Positions 33,397 through 43,993 of a DNA stretch of 64,000 nucleotides are shown here, piece after piece (positions within the stretch are counted from its first letter, which is position 1; every line of letters starts with the position of its first letter). This DNA is from Stenocarpella maydis (lineage: Eukaryota; Ascomycota; Sordariomycetes; Diaporthales; Diaporthaceae). The notes beneath the pieces were generated by a model that did no database searches, was not told the origin of the DNA, and saw only the letters and a list, made by a program, of their open reading frames with translations. The stretch spans positions 118,883 to 182,882 of the forward strand of contig NQMI01000070.1 in assembly GCA_002270565.1 (NCBI GenBank), written 5' to 3'. The position numbers and the translations under genes are program-made.

Positions 33397-33652
33397 CCTC
33401 GCTTGCGCATCTTCTCTGCCCCGTCCCTTGAGCACCTGCTTACTTGCCCATCCTCTAGCACCGCGCGCATCTGTCCTCGCCATCCAGCTCGCCGTCCCGC
33501 CCACGAGTACCAAGAGGCCACCTCCGCAGTAGACAGCCCGCAACCCCCTCGTGCTCGTACCTAACCTGACGGGCAACCCTGCGACTCGATCGAGGCGTCG
33601 AAGAATACCAAAAGGACCTATATCAACCTTCTACCTATCCCGACAACTGACA
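27334..33652. other. 6.3-kb stretch without a recognisable gene
   Basis: The longest gene-poor stretch outside the repeat islands; GC is ordinary, so RIP is not the cause. Frames up to about 280 codons (minus strand, 30545-31399) show no domain, signal peptide or splice-linked partner. It contains several CCTAGG palindromes (27502-27523 perfect over 22 bases, 27786-27805 perfect over 20, 31592-31603), TACCTACCTACC runs (about 28170-28190) and TACGGAGTA-type motifs. From about 32160 to 33650 it turns pyrimidine-rich on the plus strand, with CAG repeats (about 33160-33182) and a GT run at 33359-33394, probably the promoter and long 5' leader of the GBP2 gene. Confidence 0.5.
33359..33394. repeat. 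GT dinucleotide microsatellite
   Basis: About 18 uninterrupted GT units in the putative 5' leader of the GBP2-like gene. Confidence 0.95.
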
Positions 33653-36600
33653 ATGGGTGAGTGCCTTTCCTGGTCCACTTGTCAAACCCGCCAGTCAAGG
33701 CCTACTCTCCCTTTCTCTCTCCCTCTCCTGGAGGCTGCGACTTGTCGTCGTGGCTTTTCACTACGCTTTCCCCATCCCATCCCTTTCTTCTCTCTCACGC
33801 ATTGTCACCACACATACACATACAGAGCGAAAGAGAGAGAGAGAAAGAGACAGGCAGGCAGGCAGACAGGCAGACAGAGACAGAAAAAAGCGTCCCTGGT
33901 TCTCTCCAAATCCCTGGGGTGAGACAGACGCTCTCCATCCAATTGCGTATACCTGCCACCTCCCTCGGTGTTCCTAACGGCCAGACGCGCTCTCCACGCC
34001 GGACCATGTACATCAGTTGATACAGTGTATCTATCCATGGCTCATCCAGCGCTTGCAGCTGCGGCATCCGTCATTCCACAAGACTCTGTTCCCTGACCCT
34101 CACTCCCTAACTGGCCCGTCACCGTCACCCTCGTCTGCCTTGCAATCCCAGTCCCTCACATCCCTCGCATGCACCCTGCCTGTCTGCTCTTTGGCACGTT
34201 GCCTGCTTCGGCCTCGCATGCTGCTCTGGGCCATCTATGTACCCCGCCCAGGTACTGCTACCTTGACCTACCTCGCCCTGCCCGATTCGCTCCTTGCTGC
34301 TGCCGCCAGATGTTACCATTTGCTGCCGTCACATCCCGTGGCGGGCGCCGCAGGTGTGCCTGCCCTGCCCTGCCCTGCCGTGCCCTGCCCTGCCGTGCTG
34401 TGCTGTGCTGTGCTATGCTGTGCTGCAGTGCGCTCACTCACCCACTCACTCGGCTGGACTACCCACGCCCGTCCTCGCCGCCGCCGCCTCGGCGCCTCTC
34501 CCCCCCCCCAACACCAGCTGCTCCTGCTCCTTGATTGCCACAGCCTACAAATCTAACCCTACATCTACCCACCGCGCCCCTCCCGCTTCTCTCCAGTCCA
34601 CTCGTCCTTACCTTGTTTCTTTTCGGCCCCGCGACCGTCTTGATTACTCTCAAGCTCCAGGATCTAACCTTTGATATTTTATCCAGCGGATTCTGGCGAC
34701 ACGTACCGTCCCGTGAGTATTGTACCCGTTTCTCTGTCGTCTCCCCCCTATCGCGCCCCGTCTCTTTTCTTATTCCTATTCCCGAGCCTTAGTCTGGCCT
34801 GCGTCACCCCCGACCTCATAGCGCTGCGGTCTTGACGGTGTTGGCGCGCGATTGCGCTCGCGAAAGGCTCCCAACACCATCAAGGTTCTCGACCCGCCGC
34901 TAGTTGTGGGCCAACAACCCATGCCACCAAGCGCGCCCGGGCCGAGTCCGTTTTAAGCTCTGCCCTTCGCTCCCTTCGGGTCGCCTGGCTTTTGGCCTCT
35001 TGCGGCACTACTTGGCATCACCGCCGACAATTATTTTTGCTCCTCATCTTGAGATCTCGTCAGCCAGCTACCGAGGCAAGTCGCTGACAACACATGCAGC
35101 GCGAGAGATCCCGATCTCGTCGTCGATCACGGAGTCCGGTCCGCTCTGCAAACCGCGGTCACCGTTCCCTGTCGCCCCGAAGCGGTTCTCGCAGCCCTAG
35201 GCAGCGACGGTCTCGAAGTCCCATGACCGGCCAAGGAGCCCCTGCTGGAGGATCGGGTCAGGGTTACAGGCAGCCACACCAGTCCTACGAGGATCGCCAG
35301 CAAGCAAGAGAGCAAATGATGAGCACCGTCCGGGAGAACTCGCAGCAAGACCGCCGCGTCTACGTTGGCAACTTGTCGTACGATGTCAAATGGCATCATC
35401 TCAAAGATTTCATGAGGCAGGGTGGGTCTTCCTGGCGGGACGGGCGGAGACAAGATCGCGGGAACAAGGCACTAACGGGGTTGTTGCGCTTGTAGCTGGA
35501 GAGGTTCTCTATGCCGATGTGTTGCAACTTCCCAACGGAATGTCGAAGGTGGGCGTCTACAAGTAGCTTCTGGCTGGTTTCATTTTACTTCCCTTGCGGT
35601 CTCCCCTCTCATGGCACCTTTTGATGGAACTGTTGGATTGACGGGTTGGGACGTTGTCCGCTGGTGCTTGTAGGGATGCGGGTAAGTCTCACTTTCCTCA
35701 ACCCACCCCCCCTCCCCCCTCATGGGGGCAACCGTGGCGCTTACTGACCACCCTCAGAATTGTGGAATATGCTACGAGGGACCAAGCTCAGAATGCTGTC
35801 CAAACTTTAAGCAACCAGAACCTCATGGGCCGCCTGGTCTACGTCAGGGAGGTGAGATGAGACCCAGCCTTGCGCGCTTGGAAGCTTGGAGCAGCACGCA
35901 CTAAGATGGGAACAGGACCGGGAAGCTGAGCCTCGCTTCAATTCTGGGGGCGGCGCTGGAGGTGCTGGAGTCGGCCGCGGAGGATTCGGCCACGGTGGTC
36001 CCATGGGCGGCTTCCAAGGTGGCCACGGCGGATATGGTGGCGGCATGGGCGGCGGCAATGACCGCCAGCTCTACGTATCCAATGTTTGTGGCTTTCCGAA
36101 ATGGTAGTGGCCTACACAGCCTGGAGTTTGTGCTAACCGCGTGCCAGCTTCCCTACACAGTTGGCTGGCAGGATCTGAAGGATTTGTTCAGGCAAGCAGG
36201 TACGATTGCGATACGGCGACTGCAGTGCCAGACTTTCCTCATTGGGTGATGGAACGCTTACACAAATTCATAGCCCGCACGGGCGGTGTCATCCGCGCCG
36301 ATGTCCACCTGGGACCCGATGGGCGACCCAAGGGATCCGGCATCGTGGTATTTGAAACCCCCGATGATGCCCGAAACGCCATCCAGCAGTTCAACGGCTA
36401 CGATTGGCAGGGTCGCATCCTCGAGGTCCGTCCCGACCGCTTCGCGAACTCTGGAATGGGCTTTGGCGGCAGGGGAGGCTTTGGCGGCCGAGGAGGCTTT
36501 GGCGGTGGCTTCGGCGGCCGCGGTGGCTTCGGCGGCGGCCGTGGCGGCTTCGGCGGAGGCTACGGAGGTGGGCGTGGGGGTGGCTTCGCCGCCGGAGGTG

Positions 36601-37054
36601 GCTTCGACAACAATGCCGCCGCTTCTGTCCCGCCGAACCCCTTCACAGATTTTGCCACAGCGGGCACCGAGAGGAGCGAGATCATCTACGTGCGGAACGT
36701 GAGTACAGTCCTCGAGCCTGAACTAATTGCATTCCTCCTTGCTCGTGCAGGGTTTACTGACTGTTATTATAGCTGCCCTGGTCCACTAGCAACGAGGACC
36801 TAGTCGAGCTTTTTGGAACAATCGGTAAAGTTGAGCAGGCCGAAATCCAATACGAACCGAGCGGTCGCTCTCGTGGAACTGGTGTTGTCCGGTTCGACGC
36901 TGCCGAGACGGCTGATACTGCCATTTCCAAGTTCCAAGGTTACCAGTACGGTGGTCGCCAGCTGGGGCTCAGCTACGTCAAATACCTCCAGCCCGGCGGG
37001 GGTGACGCCATGGACACCGACCATGGTGGCATGACCCAGAGCGACATAATGTAG
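33653..37054 (+). CDS. GBP2: GBP2/HRB1-type SR-like mRNA-binding protein, three RRMs
   Basis: Ten exons give 477 residues: 33653-33656, 34687-34712, 35100-35421, 35496-35548, 35674-35681, 35758-35851, 35916-36083, 36148-36199, 36274-36698, 36773-37054. Exon 1 is only ATGG. After a 1,030-base intron, a 26-base exon completes [10 protein letters not shown], which runs in frame into [13 protein letters not shown]. Both donors are GTGAGT. A simpler start is ATG 35094, inside the third exon's acceptor. The product has an N-terminal RS region, RRM1 ([10 protein letters not shown], residues ~96-168), a Gly-rich linker, RRM2 (QLYVSNLPYTVGW, ~219-295; [18 protein letters not shown]), an RGG/Gly-rich block (~300-350) and RRM3 (IIYVRNLPWS, ~379-455). 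Yeast Gbp2 and Hrb1 bind spliced mRNA with THO/TREX and escort it out of the nucleus. The 5' leader is long and pyrimidine-rich. Confidence 0.9.
34361..34430. repeat. CCTGC/GTGCT pentamer repeat in GBP2 intron 1
   Basis: Imperfect tandem CCTGC units grade into GTGCT units inside the large first intron. The low complexity explains the Cys/Leu-rich frames predicted here. Confidence 0.8.
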
Positions 37055-38601
37055 TCGCACCCCACCAACGGACACGGATGCTCGATACCTGCAGAACCAG
37101 TGTGTTTTCGCAGACAAACGACATGTCTTCTGGTTCGCTCGTTACCCCGCGTGGCTTAATTCTTTGTCTATTTAACATTTCCCCTTGTTTCGTTCCTTTT
37201 CTATCATGCCAAATTCCCTTCTGCGCGCCTAGGCTTGGTAGTCCACCGCCATGGCTCCTTCGCTCTGTCGATGAGGAGGCCGACTGCATCTGCCCAAACC
37301 AGCGACGCACGCGCACAAACGCGCGCATGCACAAAAAGAGAGAGAGAGAGAGTAAAAGAAAAAGGAGTGATCGTGGCTTGGTCTGAGATTGATACGCTCG
37401 GAGCGGCAATGAGGAAAGAGCCCGACGTGCTTCGATTTTCGTGGACTTGACGGAGGATCGGACCGCCCTAAGTTAGATTGTCGAATAGCATCTGATTCTC
37501 ATCGGGAGGCGTTGCTGGAGTTGGCGTTGGGCAATGGTGTTGTGGTGCACGGGTTGACACGGTGATATGATTGCGTATGACTGCTCGCAAGGGGCTTGCT
37601 TTGGACCTTCTCATTGGAAATGAGGAGCCAGGGCTGTAGGATTGTTCGGTGCCGTGTCTTCGGCTTGTCCGTTCCCTGAAGGACGAGAAATGACGCGGAG
37701 ACCAGACCGATGGCTTGGCAGTTCCGCATACGGGCTTAGTAGGAGAGGGGCATGTTGTGAGATGTGACGGGTCGCCCAACCTCACCTCACTGGCTTCTCG
37801 ATCGGAAGCAACGGTTCTCAGAACACCGATACCCGTTGGAAGTTTTATCAAGTAGGCAATATCACAAGGGATTGCCACTGGTTTAGCCACGCCCTCGTGG
37901 CTCTGAATTCGCTCCTCACGCCCGCTGTCCCCCAAAGTTTGGGCCACGTAGGGTACCCTACACCTTGAGCCCGGCATAAACGGCCTTGCGAGGCAGCTGG
38001 GGACGGAGGGCCAGGCGCAGTGGGCATGGCAGGCAGGTGGGCCGTTGCGCCCACGTCGAGCTGAGCCGCTGACACCGGCTCATGCGCATTTGCTGGTATC
38101 TACCAGGAGCCATGTGCTCGGTTGGCCGCCGCCAGCCACGGAGGCCTGAAACGGATGTTGTTTGCATATAACAAACATTGCGTCTGCGATACTTGTCCTC
38201 CCCAGTGAATGACTCCACTTGATAGGCTGTTACGTTTCGCGGACGGCACTTGTAGCGTGTCGGAGCAGTATATTTGGGCGGGCATCCTCATGGCAATACC
38301 GCCACCAGGTCTCGCATGCCACCACACGGTCTACCAAGGAATCTCCCTCTAGCCGCCCAAAGACCCTAGGGAAGTGAGGGACAATATAATCGATACTTGA
38401 AAAATATAAGCAGCCGCCCCAGGCCCACCCGGACACGCTGGCCAGGGAGCAACCTGCAGGGAGCAGACCCCGAATTTTGGCGAAGTACAGCCGGCACTGG
38501 CCAACAGCTAGGGGAGGATAAGGGAGGCAGGGTCCCACGTGCGCACTCTGAAGAGCGCAGCGAGAGCGTGAGGAGCGGGGCAAAGTCTGGACGAGGGGGA
38601 A
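37055..38601. other. Intergenic region downstream of GBP2
   Basis: The first ~400 bases are probably the GBP2 3' UTR, including a GA run at about 37337-37352. Short frames on the minus strand (for example 37468-37977 and 38230-38658) have no recognisable domain or partner exons. I see no gene. Confidence 0.4.
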
Positions 38602-38829
38602 ATGTGTGAGATACACTACCTGAAGTGCACGAGCTGCGGCAAACGGTGGGAGGCACACAAGAAGCTCGCCAGCTGCGAGGAGCCTGACGAGGATGTTAGA
38701 TGTCCCGAAAACCTAGTCATGTACGTTGGTATTTCGAGGAGGCCTGAAAAGGGAGAATGTGAGCATTGCAGGCGTATCAGGGAGGTGATGGAGACTATGG
38801 AGGACGGGGACAACCAGAGGATAGATTGA
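38602..38829 (+). CDS. Small Cys-rich (putative zinc-binding) protein
   Basis: A single-exon frame of 75 residues starting MCEIHYLKCTSCGKRW. Seven Cys are present: Cys2, a CTSC pair (9-12), SC, RC and an ECEHC cluster, spaced as in a small zinc ribbon. The tail is acidic (MEDGDNQRID). I recognise the general style, an MC-x-IH start followed by a CxxCG motif, from uncharacterised small fungal proteins, but no function is known to me. The high Cys content and charged tail argue that the frame is real. There is no signal peptide, so it is probably cytosolic or nuclear. No neighbour suggests a role. Confidence 0.6.
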   Translation: MCEIHYLKCTSCGKRWEAHKKLASCEEPDEDVRCPENLVMYVGISRRPEKGECEHCRRIREVMETMEDGDNQRID

Positions 38830-39197
38830 TGTGAATCAGCGGCTGTCGGGATTTCCAATGCGATCTAAGCTCGGTAATTCCGCATACCCTGTCCCCTCTG
38901 TCTGGCCTCCAGTCACTTTTTTCCAACTCTCTCCAGGATCCCATGGCAGCGCCGGCTCTCGATTTGAGTGCTCGCCGGTTGCCTTGTCTACCCCGGAGTT
39001 CCCCTACCCGACCACAGCCGGACGACTGCCCTGGGAGCCAAGGGCTCCGCTGAGATACTCTCACCCCACGCCAAAGCATCACGGTCATTTCCAATCCCAG
39101 ATATTCACCGTCGGTACCGGCCTTCTTCTTGTAGAAAAGGGAAGACCCCCTCGCAAGCCCCGTAGCCCGGCTTGGAGACCCTTTTCTTGTAGGCCTA

Positions 39198-39794
39198 TCA
39201 AGCCGTGGTCTTCTTCTTCTTGGCCTTGGCCTTGCGCTTCGTCCGAATCCTGGGCTTGAGCGCGAGCATGCCAGCCTTGCAGATCTCGGCGTAGCGCGCG
39301 TAGAAGGCATCCAGGTCACTCGACTGGACAATGGTGGCTAGCTTCACCCTCCTGCCGGCTTTCCTGTCGTCGCCAGACTTGCCATTGGTAGCGCGGATAA
39401 TGACGGGAAATGAAGCGCCATCTTCTAGGTTATTTAGGTCTGCCAAAGGATCACCGACCGTTCGCACGGGGGCACTAGACACGTGAGCCACTACAAGACA
39501 GAGGTCAGCACTCTCCAACCAGGAAGGGCCTGCACGCGCTCTTGATCTGAAGCTGTGTGCGAGGTAGGCGTGGTGTGGCCCGGGGAGGTACAGGCACCGC
39601 AAAGTCAACGTAAGGGATGGCATACTTCGTTTCTGGCTCAGGAAAACAGAGCCGTGATATTTGCCCTTGCGAACCGTGAAGAGGTCACGGAGCTTGTTGA
39701 AGAACTAGTGTTTTTTTTTAGGGCCCAGGTTCAGAAAAACATTCGAATTCTGGGGGAGACGTACCTCATCGTGGGAAAGATGTGTCTCGGGCAT
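39198..39794 (-). CDS. SRP14: SRP14, signal recognition particle subunit
   Basis: Three exons on the minus strand, 39794-39765, 39704-39626 and 39490-39198, give 133 residues (introns of 60 and 135 bases). SRP14 pairs with SRP9 on the Alu domain of SRP RNA in the cytosol and supports elongation arrest. The start MPETHLSHDEFFNKL, then GSVFLSQKR, matches the amino end of the family. After the second intron come FPVIIRATNGKS, KLATIVQSSDLDAFYARYAE and a Lys-rich tail (KRKAKAKKKK) for RNA binding. An Arg/Lys-rich insert (GDDRKAGRRV) sits in the loop before KLATIV. The length fits: human SRP14 is 136 residues. It is divergent from SGD1 across 709 bases. Confidence 0.92.
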
Positions 39795-40503
39795 GATGAT
39801 GACGATGATGATGAGGCGTCAAGCCCTGAAGGCGGACAGTTTCTTGGCCACACCGACTGCCAACACAGTATAACCGAGTGGTTTGGAAGTTCACGCAGTC
39901 ATGAACGATGCGAGTTTGGACAGCCTTTTCCCCAGGATTGTATTATACCGGACACGTTGGACACAGCGGTGGCGGGTGAGTGAGTGAGGCAGGCAGGCAA
40001 GACGCAAAGCCTGAGTGAGCACTTCAGTCCAGATGTCTGAAGTCGGTGGTGGGGCCGACCGGGGCAGATCAATCAATGTTAGCGTCTCGATCCTCTTGCA
40101 TGCGGGTACTTGGGTACACACGGAGTACATGTATCTAGGTACATAAGTAGTGCACTACGGAGTACTGTGCAGTAGTCTGTACCCCAGCTAGACACGCGTT
40201 TGGAGGACAGGGGCCCACATAAATTTCAGACGGCGGCGGCTCAAGGGTTGCCAACGTCCAAACTTCTCATGCCCTCTTGCACATGAAATAAGTCACTTGC
40301 TATTGGAAGCAGGAACACATACACCAAGATACCACACATGACCGAGCTCTTTGGGAGAAACTGTTCCAGCAGAGGCTCCTCAGAGAGCGAAATATCGCAA
40401 ACCATCAACAGCCAACGGACAACACAGCAGCTTCAACTTGATTCGTCCCCCAAAGGCATCTTGTGGCTAAAAGGCGCACGTTTATGAGTCCTCGCATATC
40501 CCC
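39795..40503. promoter_or_regulatory. Divergent promoter region of SRP14 and SGD1
   Basis: 709 bases between two start codons. It contains GTACC and CGGAGTAC motifs clustered at about 40110-40180. No gene is seen. Confidence 0.4.
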
Positions 40504-43041
40504 ATGCCTCCTCCAAAGAGAGGACGTGGACCGCTTCGGCCCTCACTTCCAGCCAGCCTTCTCAAGGAGGTGGGCAGCTCTTCTGCTTCAGCCTCCCGCA
40601 GACCGTCTCACGCCCTGCCCCGGAAGGATCGGCGGAAAGCAGAAGGGTCACAGAAGCGCCGGAGAGATGCTCCTTCCCCCAGAGGAAAACTGAGTGCTGC
40701 TTCTCCTGCTGGTGACAGCGGCGGTGGGCGGTGGCATGGTTCAAGTGAATCCCTGGCCCATGAGCCCCCAGCCTCGAGAAAATACCCCGAGGCCAAGAGG
40801 CCGACCCAGCAGTCGTCAGACGACGGTGGCTTTGACGTTTCCTCGGGTGATTCATCAGCTGATGACGGCGACGAGGAAGAGCAGGAAGTCAGCAACCCGA
40901 CTCCTCCAAGGGCCACCAAGAATAAGCTAGCCGAGGACGACGCAGAGATTGCAGCCCTAGAGGAGAAGCTAGGTATCAAGCAGCAGAAATCACTACCTAA
41001 ATCCTTCCATGAGGATGGCCTGGATGAGGTCTTGGGCGAGTTGGCAGATCAAGAGGATTATGGGGCTCTGCTCGAGAGGAGGAAGAGGAAGGCCGAGGCG
41101 GATGAGTGGCTGGCGCAGAAACGGAGAAAATCCACCCAGAAGCCCACGGCTGATGGCGGCGAGAGTAGCGATGGAGACGCCTCATTCGCCGAGCTCGAGT
41201 TTGGCAGCGACCTTGGAGACAGTGACGGACTCGAAGACGATGGGGACCCTCTCGGATCAGAAAACGAGGCGGAACAAGCGCCCGTGCGGCGGCGCGAGAA
41301 CCCATATGTGGCGCCAGTGCCGGCGGCGGCGGTCGGGCAGAAGTACGTCCCTCCGGCGCGACGTCAACAGAGCGGCTCAGACGCAGAGCTGGTATCCCGT
41401 ATCAGGAGGCAAGCCCAAGGTTTGGTCAACCGTCTCACCGAATCGAACCTGATCGCGATCCTCGGCGACATAGAAAAGCTCTACCGAGAACACCCACGGC
41501 AGCATGTCACGTCGGCACTGGTGGACCTTGTCCTGGTGCATATCTGCGAGCCTACCAGTCTGCCAGACACCCTGCTGATCTTGCACGCGGGGTTCGCAAC
41601 TGCTGTCTACAAAGTTATCGGCCCGGACGTTGGGGCCCAACTCATCCAACAGGCCGCCGAGAGGTTCCGCGGCTACTACGCCGACGTCCCCAGCGACGCA
41701 TCGCGGGACGTCTCCAAAGAGACCTCCAACCTGATCACGTTCGTTGCGCAAACGTACAACTTCCAGCTTATCGGGTGCAACTTGGTCTTTGACTACGTCC
41801 GACTCCTGTTGGGCCGTCTCTCAGAGCTCAATGCAGAGCTTCTGCTGAGGATTGTTCGGATGGCAGGGCAAAACCTCCGGCATGATGACCCGCTGGCGCT
41901 CAAGGACATTGTTGCCCTTATACGACCGGCGGTAAACAAAGTTGGGGAAGCCAACCTGTCTGTACGGACCAAGTTCATGATCGAGAGCATCAATGACTTG
42001 AAGAACAACAAACTCAAGGTCGGTGTGGCCGCGTCGGCTGTGAACCAGGACCACATGACGCGCATGAAGAAGCTCCTGGGGTCGCTCAATGCGAGGAAGC
42101 TCAAGGCGACAGAGCCCTTGCGCATCGGCCTGAAGGACATAGAAGAGTCGGACAAGCGAGGCAAATGGTGGCTCGTCGGGGCGAGCTGGGCGGGCCGGGA
42201 TGGTGTGCCAGGGAGTCGGGCTGATAAGCGAGGCGCCGAGGGCGGGGCCGGGGAAGGCGGCGATGGGAGCGAGGATGAGGACAGCATCGCACTGGACAGC
42301 GACGTCGGGGCGATGCCAGACCTACACGAGCTCGCGAGGGAGCAGAACATGAACACGGACGTCCGGCGGTCGATATTCATAGCCGTCATGTCAGCAAGCG
42401 ACTATGAAGACGCGTACAGGCGCGTGGCGAAACTACGGCTCGGGAAGCACAGGCAGAAGGAAGTGGCGCATGTGGTGATGCAGTGCGCGGGAGCGGAGCA
42501 GCAGTACAACATATACTACTCGCTGGTGGCGCGCAGGCTGTGCGGGGACGGTAGGATCCGGTTCGCGTTCCAGGACAGCCTGTGGAAGCTGTTTAGGCGG
42601 CTGGGCGAGTCGATATTCGGCGAGGATGCCGAGGAGGAGCACGTGGGCGATGAGGATGAGGACGAGGATGACGCAACGGGGCTGCGGCGCATCTTCTGCA
42701 TGGCCAAGATGTTTGGGTTCCTGGTTGCCCACGGGGTGCAGGGGCTGGGGGTGCTGAAGTGCCTCAACCTGCGGTACCTGCGGCCCAAGGCGCGGGACTT
42801 TGTCGAGGTGATGCTCATCACGCTGTTCCAGGAGCTCAAGGCGGCGGGGAGCCAGCCGACAAAGGTGTTTGCGGAGGTGGCCGACATGGCGGAGCTCTCC
42901 AAGGGGCTACAGTGGTTCCTCAGGAGGCAGGTGCGCAAGTCTGACCTGCTGACGAGCGAGAAGGAGAGGAGACGGGTCAAGCGGGGATGTGACGAGGCCA
43001 TCGCGGCGCTTGTGACGCATGAAGAGGGTGCTGGGAGCTGA
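40504..43041 (+). CDS. SGD1: SGD1/NOM1 MIF4G-MA3 nucleolar protein
   Basis: One intronless frame of 845 residues from ATG 40504, beginning MPPPKRGRGPLRPSLP. The first ~290 residues are a disordered, charged nucleolar-type region (acidic runs such as SADDGDEEEQE). A MIF4G-type helical repeat follows at about residues 295-500 (SRIRRQAQGLVNRLTESN, LVDLVLVHICEP, AQTYNFQLIGCNLVFDYVRLLLG). An MA3 domain begins near residue 619 (DVRRSIFIAVMSASDYEDAY) and runs through QYNIYYSLVARRLC. This order defines the SGD1/NOM1 family, nucleolar proteins of 18S rRNA processing that recruit an eIF4A-like helicase. Yeast Sgd1 is 899 residues. The low-complexity insert near residues 565-590 (GAEGGAGEGGDG) is in frame. 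It is transcribed away from SRP14. Confidence 0.92.
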   Translation: MPPPKRGRGPLRPSLPASLLKEVGSSSASASRRPSHALPRKDRRKAEGSQKRRRDAPSPRGKLSAASPAGDSGGGRWHGSSESLAHEPPASRKYPEAKRPTQQSSDDGGFDVSSGDSSADDGDEEEQEVSNPTPPRATKNKLAEDDAEIAALEEKLGIKQQKSLPKSFHEDGLDEVLGELADQEDYGALLERRKRKAEADEWLAQKRRKSTQKPTADGGESSDGDASFAELEFGSDLGDSDGLEDDGDPLGSENEAEQAPVRRRENPYVAPVPAAAVGQKYVPPARRQQSGSDAELVSRIRRQAQGLVNRLTESNLIAILGDIEKLYREHPRQHVTSALVDLVLVHICEPTSLPDTLLILHAGFATAVYKVIGPDVGAQLIQQAAERFRGYYADVPSDASRDVSKETSNLITFVAQTYNFQLIGCNLVFDYVRLLLGRLSELNAELLLRIVRMAGQNLRHDDPLALKDIVALIRPAVNKVGEANLSVRTKFMIESINDLKNNKLKVGVAASAVNQDHMTRMKKLLGSLNARKLKATEPLRIGLKDIEESDKRGKWWLVGASWAGRDGVPGSRADKRGAEGGAGEGGDGSEDEDSIALDSDVGAMPDLHELAREQNMNTDVRRSIFIAVMSASDYEDAYRRVAKLRLGKHRQKEVAHVVMQCAGAEQQYNIYYSLVARRLCGDGRIRFAFQDSLWKLFRRLGESIFGEDAEEEHVGDEDEDEDDATGLRRIFCMAKMFGFLVAHGVQGLGVLKCLNLRYLRPKARDFVEVMLITLFQELKAAGSQPTKVFAEVADMAELSKGLQWFLRRQVRKSDLLTSEKERRRVKRGCDEAIAALVTHEEGAGS

Positions 43042-43107
43042 TGATAACAGCACTTGGATCAGCCAGCCTTCCTGGGTAACTGGTTGTCCCATGGCCAATA
43101 TATATAT

Positions 43108-43146
<39 letters not shown>

Positions 43147-43150
43147 TGTA

Positions 43151-43183
<33 letters not shown>

Positions 43184-43993
43184 GCAGAGTACACATAATG
43201 ACGACGCATGGCTGTGTAATCAATCGAGAGGTGACCAGTCAGTCATCCAGGGACTCTGCGGAAGCTGGGGAGCCACTACTCCGGGACGGTGGAACACCAT
43301 GCTCTGATGCTGGGAGGTAATAATCTCGTCGTCCTCTGTGCAGACAGGGGCACAGTGGGCCCGTTCCCGGCCGGAAAAGAACGGGGGTTATTTTTTTGGA
43401 ATGGGCCAGGGTTTTAAGCCGAGCGACCGGGTCATCGCAGTTCCTATGTACACTAGTTGGCAGGCACGAGGTCCTCAGTCAGCATCGCAGGCCCAACCGT
43501 TGAACCGGAACTCCAAAAAGAAAGAAAGAAAGAAAAAGAGCTCTTGTTAACGAAAGCAAGCATAGCAACAACATTTATAGACTCTCTGACCGCACAGGCC
43601 TCATAAGACAGTCAAGCACGCAATTCCACAGTATCTACAGTACGTTCAGTTCAGCCCCCGGTGAGGCGAACGTGCCAGACCCGCAGCTCTGTCTCTCGCC
43701 TTTTGCCCCCAGCCCGGAGGCCCGAAATCCAACACAGCCCAAAAAGAGTCCACAAGCTCCATCCGCCATCCTCCAGTCCCTGAGTCCCGCTTGTTGCACC
43801 CGCAACGCGACCAATTCTTCCTCCGCCTCACTCCTTTGCTCCCGACAGAGACAAGAACCGTGCCAGTCCTGTCCAGCGCTTCTCCAGTCTGCTCGACTCC
43901 GACGAATATTACGGTCAAGACCTAAAGAGAGGGGGGAAAAAAAAACCACCAAAAACACCGCATAGTCTAAAACACGCTTACACACAGCTCACC
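43042..43993. other. Intergenic region between SGD1 and LPD1
   Basis: No gene is seen. It starts with a microsatellite cluster; the last 300 bases before LPD1 are pyrimidine/CA-rich like a fungal promoter and 5' UTR. Confidence 0.4.
43098..43183. repeat. Compound CA/TG/TA microsatellite
   Basis: A TA run, then about 16 CA units, GTATGTATG, a TG run and about 12 TA units in succession, 60 bases after the SGD1 stop. CA followed by TG makes it partly self-complementary. Confidence 0.95.

Noticed and set aside
35094..35096. ATG 35094 as the start of the GBP2-like gene
   Set aside because: It falls inside the acceptor of the third exon. The ATGG plus 26-base exon model keeps frame with consensus splice sites. 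Kept only as a fallback.
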